A DNA stretch of 64,000 bases, taken from positions 657,524,292-657,588,291 of the forward strand of contig NC_081414.1 of the NCBI RefSeq assembly GCF_030272615.1, read 5' to 3'. Positions 10,558-23,159 of the stretch are shown here, one piece after another (the stretch's first letter is position 1; the number at the start of each line of letters is the position of its first letter). Source of the DNA: Cryptomeria japonica (Eukaryota > Streptophyta > Pinopsida > Cupressales > Cupressaceae). The notes beneath the pieces are model-generated. The model made no database searches. It saw nothing but the letters and a program-made list of their open reading frames with translations, and was not told the origin of the DNA. Position numbers and translations under genes: made by a program.

Positions 10558-10789
10558 AAAGTTAACTTACAACAATAATAAATGCTTCGCCGGTGAAGTG
10601 AAAACTCCAGATATCTGTCGGTAAAGAAGAATTATAACTTCTTACCACCAACTGAGGGTAAATACATTATTTTCAATTAGTTTCCTTACCCCTAAGGATT
10701 ATTCCTTAGTTAGATGAAGAATCTCCTGCTGGTGCAGAGACAGATTCATCATTTCTCTAATCTCTCTTCTTGATCTATTGTTTAGTGAA

Positions 10790-11160
10790 TTCTTGTTTTA
10801 TTTCATCTACCTTATTTTGCCTTTATCATTAGATCCCTTATTGTTGGTTGTTATAGTATTACTTCTACAAAATTTTGCAATATGCCCAGTCTTGTTACAT
10901 GCATAACAAGTTACATTGTTTCTCTGAATAGCTTTTCCATAACCTTGAATAGTTTGAGTTATGCATTGTTAGATAAATGTCCAAATCTACCACAAACATA
11001 GCATTTCACATTCATACTGCAATTGTCTGAGTTATGACCATTTTTATTGCATTTGGATTGACCGATGGATGAGATTGTATTCTAATTATTCCTAAATCTG
11101 CACTGATTTGCTCTATTACCAAATTGGTTGCAATTAAAACATTTCCCATTAAATTTATAA
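10790..11160 (-). pseudogene. Zinc-knuckle region (Gag C-terminus) of element A
   Basis: Four CX2CX4HX4C-type knuckles can be read on the minus strand. The first (about 11150-11106) is CFNCNQFGNRANQC with His changed to Asn. The second (about 11050) keeps only CNKNGHNSDNC. The third (about 11005-10962) is CYVCGRFGHLSNNA, lacking the last Cys. The fourth, CYACNKTGHIAKFC at 10908-10867, is complete. Stops lie between them. Several spaced knuckles behind a coiled coil also occur in element D, so the 5' part of A probably descends from a D-like Gag. Confidence 0.75.
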
Positions 11161-11261
11161 GAATTAGGTTGCCTTACCGGTTTGCTGTGATCATGATTGT
11201 TTGCAGTCCCGGAAATTTCTCCATGTTCAAATCCAAGTCTAACTGTTTCTCCATCAAGTTT

Positions 11262-11624
11262 CTAACTTTTTAGCATATCATCAAGCTTTTTTGAACTATT
11301 CTTGAATTTGTCTTTGTATTCATTTGCAGTGACCAACTCACTTTCCAAAGTGCTAACTTGTCTCATAAGTTCTTCTTTGTCATGTTGCATGTGAATCAAA
11401 TCTATTTTAAGCATATCATTTTCATAACTAAGCCTTAGAGATTCATTTGATCTTTCATTAAGTCTTCTGGCCAAATCTTCTTCATTCCTCTTTCTATCTT
11501 CAATATCCTTGCACAGTCTCGTGGTTAAATCTTGCATCTCATTCTTCATGTTATTGTTCTCTTGTCTTAGTTTCTCTGCAATATCTCTGAGAGTTTCCTT
11601 TTCTTCATCATCTTGGTTTTGCAA
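11262..11624 (-). pseudogene. Coiled-coil Gag segment of element A
   Basis: This is a 120-codon open stretch of nearly pure heptad-type sequence (LRQENNNMKNEMQDLTTRL and DKEELMRQVSTLESELV). It ends KKLDDMLKS, stop, then GETVRLGFEHGE. The same layout, coiled coil then ALDKMLS then GLGFEEGQ, is seen in the Gag of element D at about 42472-42300. The usual N-terminal UBN2-type Gag domain is missing between here and the primer site, so this Gag is shortened at its N-terminus. Confidence 0.7.
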
Positions 11625-11849
11625 TTACACATGTAATTCTTTTATCTTATTCTTTGCTATCACCAGGTTTTCTTGAAGTGCTATGATAAATTCCCAAGCA
11701 GTTCTGAGTTCATCTTCCAGTTTGATATTCTTCAATTTTTCTACATCAAAATCTTCAAGAGATCCTTCCAACTATTGTCTGAAACTTTCCATCGGTACCG
11801 GTTTCAGAATCTTCCTCAAGCTGTCAGGTTTCTGAAAATAGAGGACTAT

Positions 11850-11861
11850 GCTCTAATACTA
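11850..11861 (-). promoter_or_regulatory. Primer binding site of element A
   Basis: The minus strand reads TAGTATTAGAGC two bases inside the 5' LTR. This is the tRNA-iMet complementary TGGTATCAGAGC with two transitions. It fixes the element orientation. Confidence 0.8.
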
Positions 11862-11863
11862 AT

Positions 11864-12705
11864 TGTTAGATACTTGATCAGTCCCAAAGACACTGAAAGG
11901 GGGGGTGAATCTGTGTCTAACCGATAGATGAAAGATTTAAACTTGTTTGCAACTTTATAGCTCAAATTAATATATCAGTAAGCAAATAATAATGCACTAA
12001 AGAGAAACAAAAGAATAAGCATCAATGCACAACATAACATAGATATTTTTGGCAAGGAAACTCGGTAGGGGAAAAACCTCGGTGGGATTTGTGACCCACA
12101 ATATTTACTCACTAGCCAATATGAATAAATATTACTTAGTACAATAGGGGCCTACACATGCAGGAAGGCCAATAGCCTAGAGCTCACTGCTCAATACAAA
12201 AATGGAGTCCCACTAACTACAATTGGATGGTTAAATTCAATGGTAATGTACTACTCAAAATAGCATCTGCAATGTTGGATTCAATATCGGTTTAAGCTCT
12301 ATCTGATACATTTGCCATAAACCTTGCTTTTCTCTTCTTTTCTCTTATTTGCTCATAAAATAAATACATCAAAATGCATATATAGTTATTCACTTACATA
12401 CAAACCTAATTACATTCTTTCTTACATTACAAATGACCTACAAGATATCATACATATATGAGTCTTTACAATAAATCATATCGGCTATACAAATATATTT
12501 ACAATACAAAACAATTTGCATAAACAATAGTATTTCCAAGTTGGCTTGAATTGTTGGTGTAACTGGATTCCGGTGTGAACCTTTGTTGTGACTATCGGTG
12601 CCGGTAGGTGAAGTCTATTGCTGGTATAGCCTGTGAACCATGTTACTAGTTGGTTGACATAAATGACAACATCAACTATTCACATCTGAGTGTATAATGC
12701 CAACA
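11864..12705 (-). repeat. 5' LTR of element A
   Basis: It begins TGTTAGATACTTGATCAG and ends TGCCAACA on the plus strand. It aligns with the left LTR with scattered substitutions and a few small indels, so the insertion is not recent. The primer site lies just to its left. Confidence 0.9.
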
Positions 12706-12710
12706 ATCTT
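12706..12710. repeat. Target site duplication of element A, right copy
   Basis: ATCTT, against GTCTT at 5991-5995. The single difference is a transition. Confidence 0.75.
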
Positions 12711-14480
12711 CACATCTATTTGCTTGATTTCCCAGTCAATGGTTATAGCAAGTGATAAAAAGAATTGAATGGATTTCATCTTTGTAATGGGAAAAAAAAT
12801 CTCACAATACTCTATTCCCTCAACCTTTGAATACTCCTTTGCAATCAGTCATTATTTATGTTTCTCAACACTACCATCAAGACCACACGTTTTCTTACAC
12901 GCATTTCCATCCCATAGGCTTACATCATTCGGGAAAGAATAAAAAATAACATGTAATATTCTTCTTCAAAGATGTCATCCCTTTATCCATGGATTTCATC
13001 CAAGAACTTTCATCACTCACACCTATAGCCTCTCTCAGAATCCTAGGCTCATCATTGTTAGAAATCCAAGAAAATATAACTAGAATCTAAAATTGAATAA
13101 CCAAACCTATTTGTTTGTCACCTAATTCTTATAGACCTCCTCAAAGGTTGAGGTTGAGGTTCTTCATATTATTTTGAACTTTTAGAGCTACTAGAGCTCT
13201 CTTCATCATCAAATCCATTATGAGATCATATTTCCTCTTTCTTAGGGGTTAAAGTAACCTAAACTACTTTCTTGTTTTACTTCTATTCTACTTTGGCCAT
13301 AGGTCAATCACGAAAGGTTTCATCTCTCAAAAAATAAAATCTTTACTATAGATAACTTGAACTTTAACACTAGATCCCAAAGCTTGTGGCCTTTACACCA
13401 ACCATAATTGATAAAGATTGATTTCACTACCTTTTTCTCTAACTTAGAACTCTTTTCACTCAAAAATGAGCATATTAATCTGCACAACCAAATACTATAA
13501 GATGTTTCATTGAAGGCTTATTTCCTAAAAACACCCCCATAGATGTTTTATCAACAAGTTTTGATATAGGAGAACTATTCACTAAATAACAGAAAAATGG
13601 CTATAGCTTTGGCCCAAAAAAATTAAGGCCAACACCACTAAGCATACTCCTAACCATCTCTATCAATGTCTTCTTCATCCTCTCTATAACTTGATTTTTT
13701 TGATGGGTGTTGGAGGTTTATTATGCCTCTTAGTCTCATGTTTCTTACAAAACTTGTCAAAATCTACCAAATAAAACTCACCACCATTGTCAATCCTCAA
13801 ACACTTAATATTTCTATAAGTCTAATTATCAACAAGAGCCATAAACTCCTTTAATTGACTAAAGACTTCAAGTTTTCTTCTAAGAAAATAAATAAATGTC
13901 CTTCTACTACTTTTATCAATTAATGGTACAAAATACATAGATTTGGAAATTGATGGGACATTAACAAGACCAAAAATATCAAAATGTATCAATTGAGAAA
14001 CCTAGAAAATTTGTAATAACAAAAGTAAAACTAGACATATTTTTTCTTTCCATAAATGAAATGTTTGAAAAAATCAAACTCAGTATTGCAATAATCAAGC
14101 CCCTTTATGAGGCATTTATTTTTTAGGGTTTTAAGACCCTTCTCACAAATTTGATCAATTTTTTAGTGCCATAACAATTTCTTCTCCACTATAAGTTTCA
14201 TGTCAAAAGAATTGTCACCCTTGGGTACCTATAAATTATGACCCTTAGATGTATAAGTAATATATCTCTTTACATCTCAACTGATAGTTTGGATGAAGAA
14301 TCTAGAGTCCTCTACTTTAAATCCTTAGAAAAACTAGTACAGTGTACATTGCATATATCCAACTTATACAAGATGCAAATTCAAACACTCTTAGCAATCA
14401 CCATAGCCCCTCTAGTCATCTTGCATGCACCTTGTGAGAAAATAACCTGCACACCCACATCACTTAATTTAGTTACAAAA
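12711..14480 (-). pseudogene. Copia fragment B, integrase and upstream RT
   Basis: Minus-strand order from high to low coordinate is as follows. An integrase core piece near 13920-13660 keeps KCLRIDNGGEFYLVDFDKFC (catalytic Asp in TDNGGEF, here IDNGGEF) and KRHNKPPTPIKK. An RT start near 12840-12711 reads EYCEIFFPITKMKSI (normally EIFSPVVKMTSI) and EIKQIDVK. Many stops and small indels interrupt it. The RT continues at 5995 on the other side of element A. It is a different copia lineage from C, D and E, judged by its protease and integrase wording. Confidence 0.75.
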
Positions 14481-14488
14481 AGTAGGTT

Positions 14489-14785
14489 TCATGCCAAACC
14501 CAAGATATGTAGGACACCATTGATCCCATTCACTCTACCATCAAGGAATCTTATATTTACTCTTCCACAATCAATAATCTTTAGATGATAATAATCATTG
14601 AGATACACCTTACCTCCATCATATTCTTCATAATTCATGAACCAACCCCAATGTGAGGTCATGTGGAATGATGCACAAAAATCTATCAACCACACATCTT
14701 CCAATGTACCTCTACCCTCCCTCCTCAAACCACTAGATCTAGACATGCCCAATAGCATTATCACTCTATCAATGTACCAATCCAA
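14489..14785 (-). pseudogene. Protease region of copia fragment B
   Basis: A 98-codon open stretch contains VWLIDFCASFHMTSH, the copia protease motif W.iDSGAS.HMt with DSG changed to DFC, so the catalytic triad is damaged. It goes on with YEEYDGGKVYLNDYYHLKI and GRVNGINGVLHILGLA, the usual stretch leading into the GAG-pre-integrase domain. It lies upstream of the integrase piece on the same strand, as in copia Pol. Confidence 0.8.
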
Positions 14786-14829
14786 CCAATCCTTGAGCTC
14801 CTATATAAGGGCTTGTCTAGAGATATCAA

Positions 14830-15020
14830 AATAATGAGACAAAAAAACCTTTCACTAAGGTTGAAGTCATCAATGCAATCACACAATTTCGAGGATCTAG
14901 AGGGGAGTACTTCTCTTGTAAAGAAACCTCAAACAAATGAAAAGCAACTGAATCGTCAAAAGTATAAATAGAGCCACTAGCCTCAAGAACTAGAATTGAA
15001 GCCATAAGGTCCTTCCCTTT
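14830..15020 (-). other. Open segment of unknown origin upstream of copia B protease
   Basis: About 60 codons are open on the minus strand, from about 15020 to 14836, including KDLMASILVLEASGSIYTFD and EKYSPLDPRNCVIALMTSTL. I do not recognise a retroelement domain. It lies where a copia gag would be expected but lacks a zinc knuckle. It could be diverged gag or an exon-like piece of a captured cellular gene. The boundary to the protease contains a stop. Confidence 0.3.
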
Positions 15021-16240
15021 AGAATGGGGAAGTGGACTAGTCTTCTAAGGACCAACTCTTAGACAAGCATTACATAAGTGCCTTATAGTCAAGAAAAGTT
15101 AGCAAAAGTGAGTCAAGTTCTCAAATTCCAAAGATTGGTTCCAAGTACCCATTTCATATTTCAATACAATCCACTATGGTAACTTTATTTCAGGTGCAAC
15201 ACACACACAAGAAAAATAAAATACCTACCTAGTTCCATTCTTGGTGACAAAGCCAAGAGATAGAAACTATAGGGAGTTAGCAATCCCAACAATAATTTCT
15301 TTATTTTAGAACTCCAATGACAACCCCAATAGATGAACCTAAGTTTGGATGACACCAGACAAATGAATTGAAGGATCAAAGCCCAAACACCCCTTGCACA
15401 AAATGAGGTGCTTCTTACTAAAGAATCAAGGACCATTGCACATAGTTAATGTGAATTATAATAACCCTTTAGGTAGTGTAAAAATGGTCACACTTCCTTT
15501 AATAACCCACTAAGAAGCAACCCATTTTCTCACAACAACAAATAAGTGCTCAATTTTGGCATTATTCCTATCCAAGAAAGCGTCTTTAATATCTAAACAT
15601 GTTCCAATCTTATAGCACTTTGTAAAGACCATATTAGTAGTGGCATGTTTCCCACTATTGATAATGTGCTTCTAAATCCCATAAGATTTTTTGACATAAA
15701 ACATATTCAAAGATTGAAAGGAACCTCTTACCTTACCATTGGGAATGACAATCTTCTCATTTGCCACACCTTTTTTCTTCGGATCAGAATGAAGAAAGAC
15801 CAAGGGATAGGAACCACCATCACTCGGGGGCATACCACATCATGGATGTCAGGGGTAAGGATGTGACCATCCACACACAAGTCCCCACATGATACTAACA
15901 CTAATTTGGACCAATCTTCATGAGTGCAGTGTTGCAATAGGAGAGGACCCTACACCTTCACCTTTAAACCAAGAGATTCTTGCCAACTGCATGCAAAACT
16001 CATTCAAAAACTTTCATTACTAAAATTATGACATGTTGGTCTCAATAAAAATAAATGATAACATTTCTAGAAAAACGTACCTAAGAATTTGAAAATAAAT
16101 AAATCTATATCATAACTAAACTCAATAACTCATCTCCCTTAAGCAAAATAAATATCTATCCATAACTAATCACATGTTATTAAACATTTCAAACAAAAGA
16201 ACTGAAAATTAACTACATCATTTTGAAATTAATATTAGTC
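15021..16240. other. Unassigned stretch
   Basis: No convincing gene. A minus-strand open stretch (15436-15185) is rich in hydrophobic residues and has no family motif. GGAACTAGGTAGGTATTTT (minus strand, near 15233) looks like a splice donor but stands alone. This may be the 5' end of copia B, including a worn LTR, or older flanking DNA. Confidence 0.3.
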
Positions 16241-18448
16241 TATGTTAATGTTTGCGTGGGTCCACTCAAAAATGTCCTAGGTTTCCAATGACATTTTTCA
16301 TTTAAGTTAATTAAATAGTTTTATTAGCACTAATATTCTTCTTCTAATTCAGTATAATTAAATAATTTTTAATCTCTCTTTAATTAATCAACCTCGATTC
16401 ATTAATGACTGAACCTATTTATACTTCTACAAGTAAATAATTATCTAGATTATTTGATCCATCTTTTAATTAAATAATCCTTATTGTTTAATTATCCTAA
16501 CCAATTATTCATTTAGTATTATTTATCTATTCTAATAATTTAGTCCCTTAATTCAATTCTCATAATTAAATATATTTAAAATTTATTTAATTATCCTAAA
16601 TGTGAATGAAATTAATAAATTTAATTTACTGATTTTTAACCTTGTAACTCTTCCACTTTCAGAATTCTCTTGCCACTTAAACTCTTCCATCTATTTCCAC
16701 CTTACTCTTCCACTTTCTAAAATCTTCTCCCCACTCAACTAGCCCTTTTCTCTTTCATGACTCACATTTTCTAATTACATCTCTTCACTTGTCATATTCA
16801 CTTTTAGTTTCTTTATTGGTTGAGTAGGCATTTTTCTTAGAGTTTGAGTTAATGGTTGTTCATTACATTCTTTCCAGCTTTCCCTATTTCCTACTATGAT
16901 AGTTTGTATCAATGAGAGTGATAACTAAATTGTTTTTCTTAAAAAAGTAAAGAGTGAAATATAAAGCAAAAATGATCGAAGTTAATTTACTTTCTTGACT
17001 TCAGTAGGAAATAACTTTAATTAGAATATATAATGAAAATGTACTAAAAGAAAAAAATAATCATGAAATAAAATATAAGTATTTGACATTTTTAAAATAT
17101 AATTCTTAATTGACTTTTCTTTTTAAGTCCAACTTTTTTTTATTATTTAATTAAATTTATTTTTATAGGTTTTTAAAATCTAACCTAGTACTAGACCTAT
17201 AATAATTTCTTAATTAGTCCATGAAAAATATGTTATTTGAAATAGTTTAGAAAAGACTAACATGGCCCAAAAAAACCTACAAAACCAATAACCTTTTATT
17301 ACTGTTAAAAAAAAAGGGACCTCCATTCACAGCTGGGAAAAAAATATTAAAAACCTTGTGTCTTTAAACATGCAATTGGAACCTGTTGTGGCCACTCTTT
17401 ACAAAAAAACAAAATGACTTACTGTAATAGCCAGATGATTAAAATTGAGGGATTCAAACCTTTCCGAGTTTAACAAAACCAAAAATCCCTAATTCACAAA
17501 ATCTACAAAATCCTCTCTTTTTTAAACCTATGATTCTCAGTGTTAAGATAGTGGGGTTTTTGGATCACAGTGTTCTCGTACTTACTCTAGTACCAAGTAT
17601 TCATTGTTTATCCTTTCTCCAATTTGCAACCTTCTTCTATATTACCTGCATCACTATCTCATCCACCACTAACCAACTAATATTAACACCTCTTGTTCAC
17701 TACCTTCCTACATCTACCATCCTTTCTTATACAATATTTATTTCTTTTTTAATCCCTCAATCCATTCCCATCCATGCACCTCATTATAATTCCTATTCTA
17801 TGTCCCTTTCCTAGCTTATTACGTCTTCCATCTCTCATATTTTTTACACACATCCAACATCCATCCATTCCCATGTCTATGCTAATACATTTTAAACCCA
17901 CTCATATACAAATCAAAGTGGTGTTCACCATTCTCTTATCAACTATCCACCCTCTACCCTAGATCTACTAGTTCATAATAGGAATTAACAAGAGAATAGA
18001 ATAGAAGTAAGGACCAATAGGTGAGGCAATGATGAATTCAAATATGCTAAATATACACCATAGATTTATTGTATTGTCGTAAATCCATTACTTATGTTTT
18101 TTCTGGCACCTTGTTTCTTAATATTTGATTCTGAGTGACTTTGATACACATTTAAGATCATTTATTATCACATGACTTGAATCAATATATGAGCATCACT
18201 TCTATTTTAACTATATCTAATAACTCTTAAGAGTTATGCTATAGAATCATTCTTTTATTACCCTTGTTGGGACTTCAATGTGTAATTCCAATTTTTTTGT
18301 CCCTTGCCTTCTGTGTGTCTCAACTATTTTAAAATAATAATGTATAATCACCATGAGATAGTCTTAGTTAATCTCCCATGTGAGTCAGTTTTTCTCTATG
18401 TATTGTTGTGTGTCATTCCCCAAGTGCTAATAGTTGCAAGAAGCCCAA
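16241..18448. other. AT-rich stretch resembling gypsy LTR or leader sequence
   Basis: Very AT-rich, with many AATTAAATAA-type words (16290-16640) like those in the LTRs at 34603 and 60627. The rest (16650-18448) has only short pyrimidine-rich open frames that look fortuitous. No coding motif, primer site or matched LTR was found. Confidence 0.35.
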
Positions 18449-19795
18449 AAAGTTATGATTTTGAGGTATTTTATAATCAAATCCTATGTCTATGAAAGTT
18501 ATTGGACTTTTAAACTTGTAGGTTTATCCATCATTCACCCATCCTCATAATTTCCCTCTATCCTTATCAAGTCGTCAACATTCCCCTTCTTGGCATGAAA
18601 TTTTTCTCATGCCCAACCTCTAATTTCCTTGATATTAAAAAATTTCCTATAGTTTGAATCCTTTCAACATCTCCTAATTTTTTTACTATTGACTCAATTT
18701 TTCTTGAAGTTGTTCATTAGAGTTAGATTTGTAGAATTTCCTATACTTGGGTACTTGTTTCCTATGATCCTAATCCAAGATGTTTAAAATTTTATTAGAT
18801 TATATCAAAATTTTAAACATCACTTCACATCATGCTCTTCACCAACTTGAAACTCCTAACTCCGAAACCTTTTTATTGAATACTCTTTAAGAGTTGGAAT
18901 TTTAACTTTCCCTCTCCTCAACTACTTTTCATAATGTGTGTCTAACTCCCAACCTATGACATTCCAAAATTCTCTCACCTTTTTGGGTTTTTTAATTAGA
19001 CTCCCCCCATTTCACACAACTTAATTGTATGATTTATCGTTGACTATTGAAGTTTGAGACACCCACACATTTTACTCTCCAAACTCACCTATCCCCCATA
19101 CATACCAAAGATAATTTAAGATTAAATTAGATATAGTGGACACTAGAAAAGTGTTTCTCCACCTAGAAACCATTATTCATCGAAAGGTTTGTATTTTCAT
19201 ATGTTAGATACGATAATAATGACAAAATTAATCCAAAATTTCATAAACGATTTTTTGAAACTCTAAATTATCTTGTTCTTAGCATTTTTAAGGGATAATT
19301 ATTTAATCAAAAGAACATAAATTTGAGGATATTAAAAATTATTTCTACCTCATATTGTATTTAATATCACAGGTAAGGTTTTTAATCTTGATAGTTTTTA
19401 ATTCATCTCTTAGCACAATATTTGTAGCAAATTTTGCAGCTCAACCATACCATATTACTCCAAATTCAAAGGAATCATTAATGTAAAGGAAATTTATATG
19501 TTTGGATGATGTTCGTCATTGCTTCCTATAATATTCTAACTCACTTCATAGTAGTTATCATTTGGTTTTAAAAATAATCATAATATAACAATGATTGTGA
19601 ATTGATGATGATGGATTTTCTCACATCATCTAGGTTTTATCATTCTAAGCCTACTATCTACAATTTGGATACCAAAATGATAGTTATACATATAATAATT
19701 CAATTTTTCATGTAATGGTTAGTCATGAAGCCAATAAATGGGTCTACTAATCTATAAATGAACTCTAGAACATTAATGGATGTGCATTTGAGCTA
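18449..19795 (+). repeat. Repeat R1, diverged copy of 31489-32826
   Basis: About 1.35 kb aligns with R2 in the same orientation. Anchor words are ACTTGTAGGTTTATCCATC, CCCCTTCTTGGCATG, CTCATGCCCAACCTCTAATTT and ACTCTTTWAGAGTTGGA, all in the same order. The copies differ by many substitutions and small indels. Neither copy codes for protein. They are 13 kb apart and bracket element C, so they could be old LTRs of a host element, or two independent copies of one repeat family. Confidence 0.75.
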
Positions 19796-21057
19796 TAAAT
19801 GAATTGAATATATTATATTAATACTGCATAATTTGTTTTTAATTGTATATCTTTTATAATGAATATTTTCATCAGAACTAGTAATGACTTAGGGGAATGT
19901 AAAGTCACAACTATATATTTCCTCTCACCACATTAAATAGTGCGACTATAATAGAAGTTTGATATATGTATGGAAATATGTAAAACATTACAAATATGTG
20001 GTAACATGGTCATATTTTATTTCACAAGGGCCATCATTGTTTTGATATATATCATTACGTGCATATTTTATATACTATTTAATTTCACTAAAATAAAAAT
20101 ATGGTTTTATTGATGTTATATTGAATATTTTCTTTTTCAATTTGTTATTCATGATTTAATTGCCCAATGGAGTAGGCCCACTAATCCATATCGGTTCAAG
20201 GTCAAACACTTTTATTTAAATTGTATCACTTTTAGAATAGTTTGTTGTTGGAGTAAGTTAGTGTTAGTTTAATTTATGTATGTTTTTCACAATTTAGTAC
20301 TGTTAACTAGGGAATTATTTTAAGCTATCCTAAATGCCAACTATTAAAAAAAAGATGTTTAGTATAACCATAACTTGCCACTATGTATGAAAATTATTAT
20401 AAAAAGGTTATAATATTTCTTGAACCCATAGATACATGTGCAATGTGTATTAATGGCTATATAGCACTCTAACTCAGCTAGTTGATCTTAGCCTAGTGAC
20501 AAATATTTGGGATTAATTATTCATTTGGATATAGCTACTAATTGTTGTTGTATTATTATATTTAAATAGATGTAAAACTTTGATAAGGAAACCTCTAGGA
20601 ATATTGCATTGTACTTAAGTTAACCATAAAGTGTATAAACATTAACCACTCAAAATAGGCCTTCAAACATCGAAAAACTATTAATTAGTCACAACATCAT
20701 CTCAAAGAGGGGCAAAATTTGTACATGCCATATATCCCTACAGATATTAGCATGGTGTGATGGTGAAGTATTGGTGTTGTTATTCTTGCCATCAAGATTC
20801 ATAGCTTTGGGTCAAAAATGTTTGCCCTTTCTTTTTATAAAACAAATCATCATATATCTCAGTTATTATTTATTATTTATTATTTATTTGATTATTTGCA
20901 TACCATTAATTAAATATAAGCCTCACCATAGAACATCTTGAACAACTCATATTGTCATCACTCCATTCATCCTTTAACTATTTATTAGTTATCATTTATT
21001 TTATTATTTTATTATTTTGCATTTGTTAAGTAAATAAATATATAGTAGTCAATACAC
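19796..21057. other. AT-rich spacer left of element C
   Basis: No gene seen. It contains simple runs of TTATTTATTATTTATT-type sequence (about 20865-20890). The word TTGTCATCACTCCATTCAT at about 20951-20969 recurs right of element C, near 29205, in the same orientation. Confidence 0.4.
21053..21057. repeat. Probable target site duplication of element C, left copy
   Basis: TACAC here against TAGAC at 29165-29169, four of five bases. It is weaker than for elements A and E because the element edge has itself mutated (TA instead of TG). Confidence 0.5.
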
Positions 21058-22727
21058 TATTAATCCTATGAGGATCCGGTTAATACTGAGAGGGGGGGGG
21101 TGAATCAGCATTAATACCAATTGAGAATTTAAAACCAAAATCAAACTTATATCAGATCTGAAAATATCTCATCTTCTTTTATCAGATCTAACAACCTCTT
21201 AATCAGATTTGCTTAACACATTAATCAAATCATTTACCATGTCTATTAATTCTTTCACCACTTAAGCAATCATATACATTTGAGAATTTACCAACTTATT
21301 ATCCTTATCTATAAAATCAAACACTTTCTCTAACAACTCTTATCAGTACCAATAACCTTTGATAAATCTCTGATAAAATATCATAATCGTGTGCTCAGAA
21401 ACAGTGCATGAAATGTAACATAAACAAGAACATCACATGAAAAGCATTCCACACATGAACACCATAATTTTTTTGACGTCGAAACCCAAATAGGGAAAAA
21501 CCACAGTGGGAGTTGGCACCCACAAATATTTGTACTCTTTTGAAGTACGCCCTATTAGGAGCTTACAATACACCCTGTTAGGAGTCACCTAGTTAAGGGA
21601 TTTACCTAGCATCCTAGTTAGGAGCTTGATGATTTGTTTAACCTCATGAGAGGATTTAACACTCTTTTCAAAGTTTCCTTGTTAGGGAACTTAAATTTTT
21701 AAGCCATGTTAGGACCTACCCAATTAAGGGATTTAACCAGTTGCAACTGTTAGGGAACAACAATGAATAAATGATCTGTTACTTGCACTTCTCTGCTTGA
21801 TAAATTAGATCCATTTATGGTCAACACCCTACAATTATTAGGAAGATCTCACACTTCTCTTAGATAGCTGAAGACATTCTCTCAACACCATTGACGCAAT
21901 AAACATCAATTGTGTTGTCCTGAATAGCCATCTCAACTAAGTTGGCCACTAAACCCTAATTACATCATGAATTTACAATACAAATCATAAGAGATCATGT
22001 TGGATCAATATACAGATCATTACATCAAATTACAATGCAATATCAAGCTTTGGTTGATCGTAACCCATCACGAAAATTTGATTTGTACCAAAGTCAAACC
22101 CTCAAAACACTTCACTAAGCATTTTGCTATTTCCCAAGAAATTCTTCCTTGAATCATGCTAAAACATTAATTAAATCATTCAAACGGGTTGTTCTATGTT
22201 ACCATCTTAATGTAGACTTATCGTTGATCACCATCATAAGAAAAATCATTACTAGTTTGATGCTTTCTTCACCGGTCTTAAACCCTACTAAAACCTTAGC
22301 AAAACTTCATCAGAAATTTGAAACATGCCTTTCGATAGTCATCACAAGTTCCAGTTCTGGTCAGATACTTATTTCCATGATACAATTTCACATTCCAAAT
22401 GACAAATAACCAATCATCACTGATCATCTAATTCAATCAAAACATCTCTCCTTTATCGATTGAAGTCCTATTTCACAGACTTCAGTTCTCTGTTGGTAAA
22501 CCCTGTCTTCTAGTAAACCAAATCAATTATATGACCAAACAAATGTCAGGAACATCAATAATCATCATTTGACATCATTCTCCATCAATGACAACACAAA
22601 TAATTGATTAAGTCATCTAATCACAAAATATCAATCTCTTCATCACAAATAGACTTATATCCTTTACCACAGTCATCCATCTTCAACTGCATCACCTCAT
22701 CTGCATCACTTATGCCAAATGCCAACA
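21058..22727 (-). repeat. 3' LTR of element C
   Basis: It begins TATTAATCCTATGAGG (TG mutated to TA) and ends TGCCAACA. It contains a cluster of short motifs, CCTAACAGGG and variants on the minus strand, at about 21545-21760, next to the box GAAACCCAAATAGGGAAAAA at about 21480. The polypurine tract follows at 22728. Confidence 0.9.
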
Positions 22728-22740
22728 TTCTCCCCCTTTA
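22728..22740 (-). promoter_or_regulatory. Polypurine tract of element C
   Basis: The minus strand reads TAAAGGGGGAGAA, touching the 3' LTR. Further purine-rich blocks (near 22910 and 23045) lie between here and the end of pol. Confidence 0.8.
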
Positions 22741-23159
22741 GCATTGATGGCAACATCAATCAGATATACAATCAGAGTAACATCATCATCTGTGAGTTCT
22801 CCTCCTTTTGTCTTGTCCCCCTTAAGAAATGCTTCTCTGAATTTGATATTCTGATCTTCAACTTCTCTCATATCTTTTCTTCTCCCATATCTGATTTCTC
22901 TTCTTCTCCCCCTTTGAGAGCAATGCCAAAGGTATAAATGCATCACTTGTCTTCAATTCTATCATTGCCTCTTCCATCATCTCTAATCAAATCAGAAAAA
23001 TTATATCAGAGCATTAAATACAAACTTTACATTAGACTTGCTCCCCCAAAGGAGTAGCTTGCACCTTCATCAATCCTTAGTGAAAGATAAACATGAAATC
23101 CACCAGATTGATGAATTTCCATCATTCTAGTTCTTCTGGTGTAGGGGTCTTACTCCTAG

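Larger units (their letters stand above)
5996..12705 (-). mobile_element. Element A: LTR element without pol, carrying a long unknown ORF
   Basis: Two LTRs of 867 and 842 bp bound 5.0 kb. The primer site is next to the right LTR and the polypurine tract next to the left, so it reads on the minus strand. A near-perfect 5-bp target duplication and insertion in the RT of copia B confirm a true insertion. From 5' to 3' the inside holds a coiled-coil segment, four Gag-type zinc knuckles, then a long decayed ORF (10557 down to 7107) matching no retroelement enzyme I know. No YVDD, integrase or protease motif was found. It would have depended on enzymes from elsewhere (large non-autonomous type). 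Confidence 0.85.

Noticed and set aside
17530-17962. Pro/Ser/Thr/Leu-rich plus-strand open frames
   Set aside because: They come from pyrimidine-rich noncoding sequence; no domain, no start context and no counterpart elsewhere.
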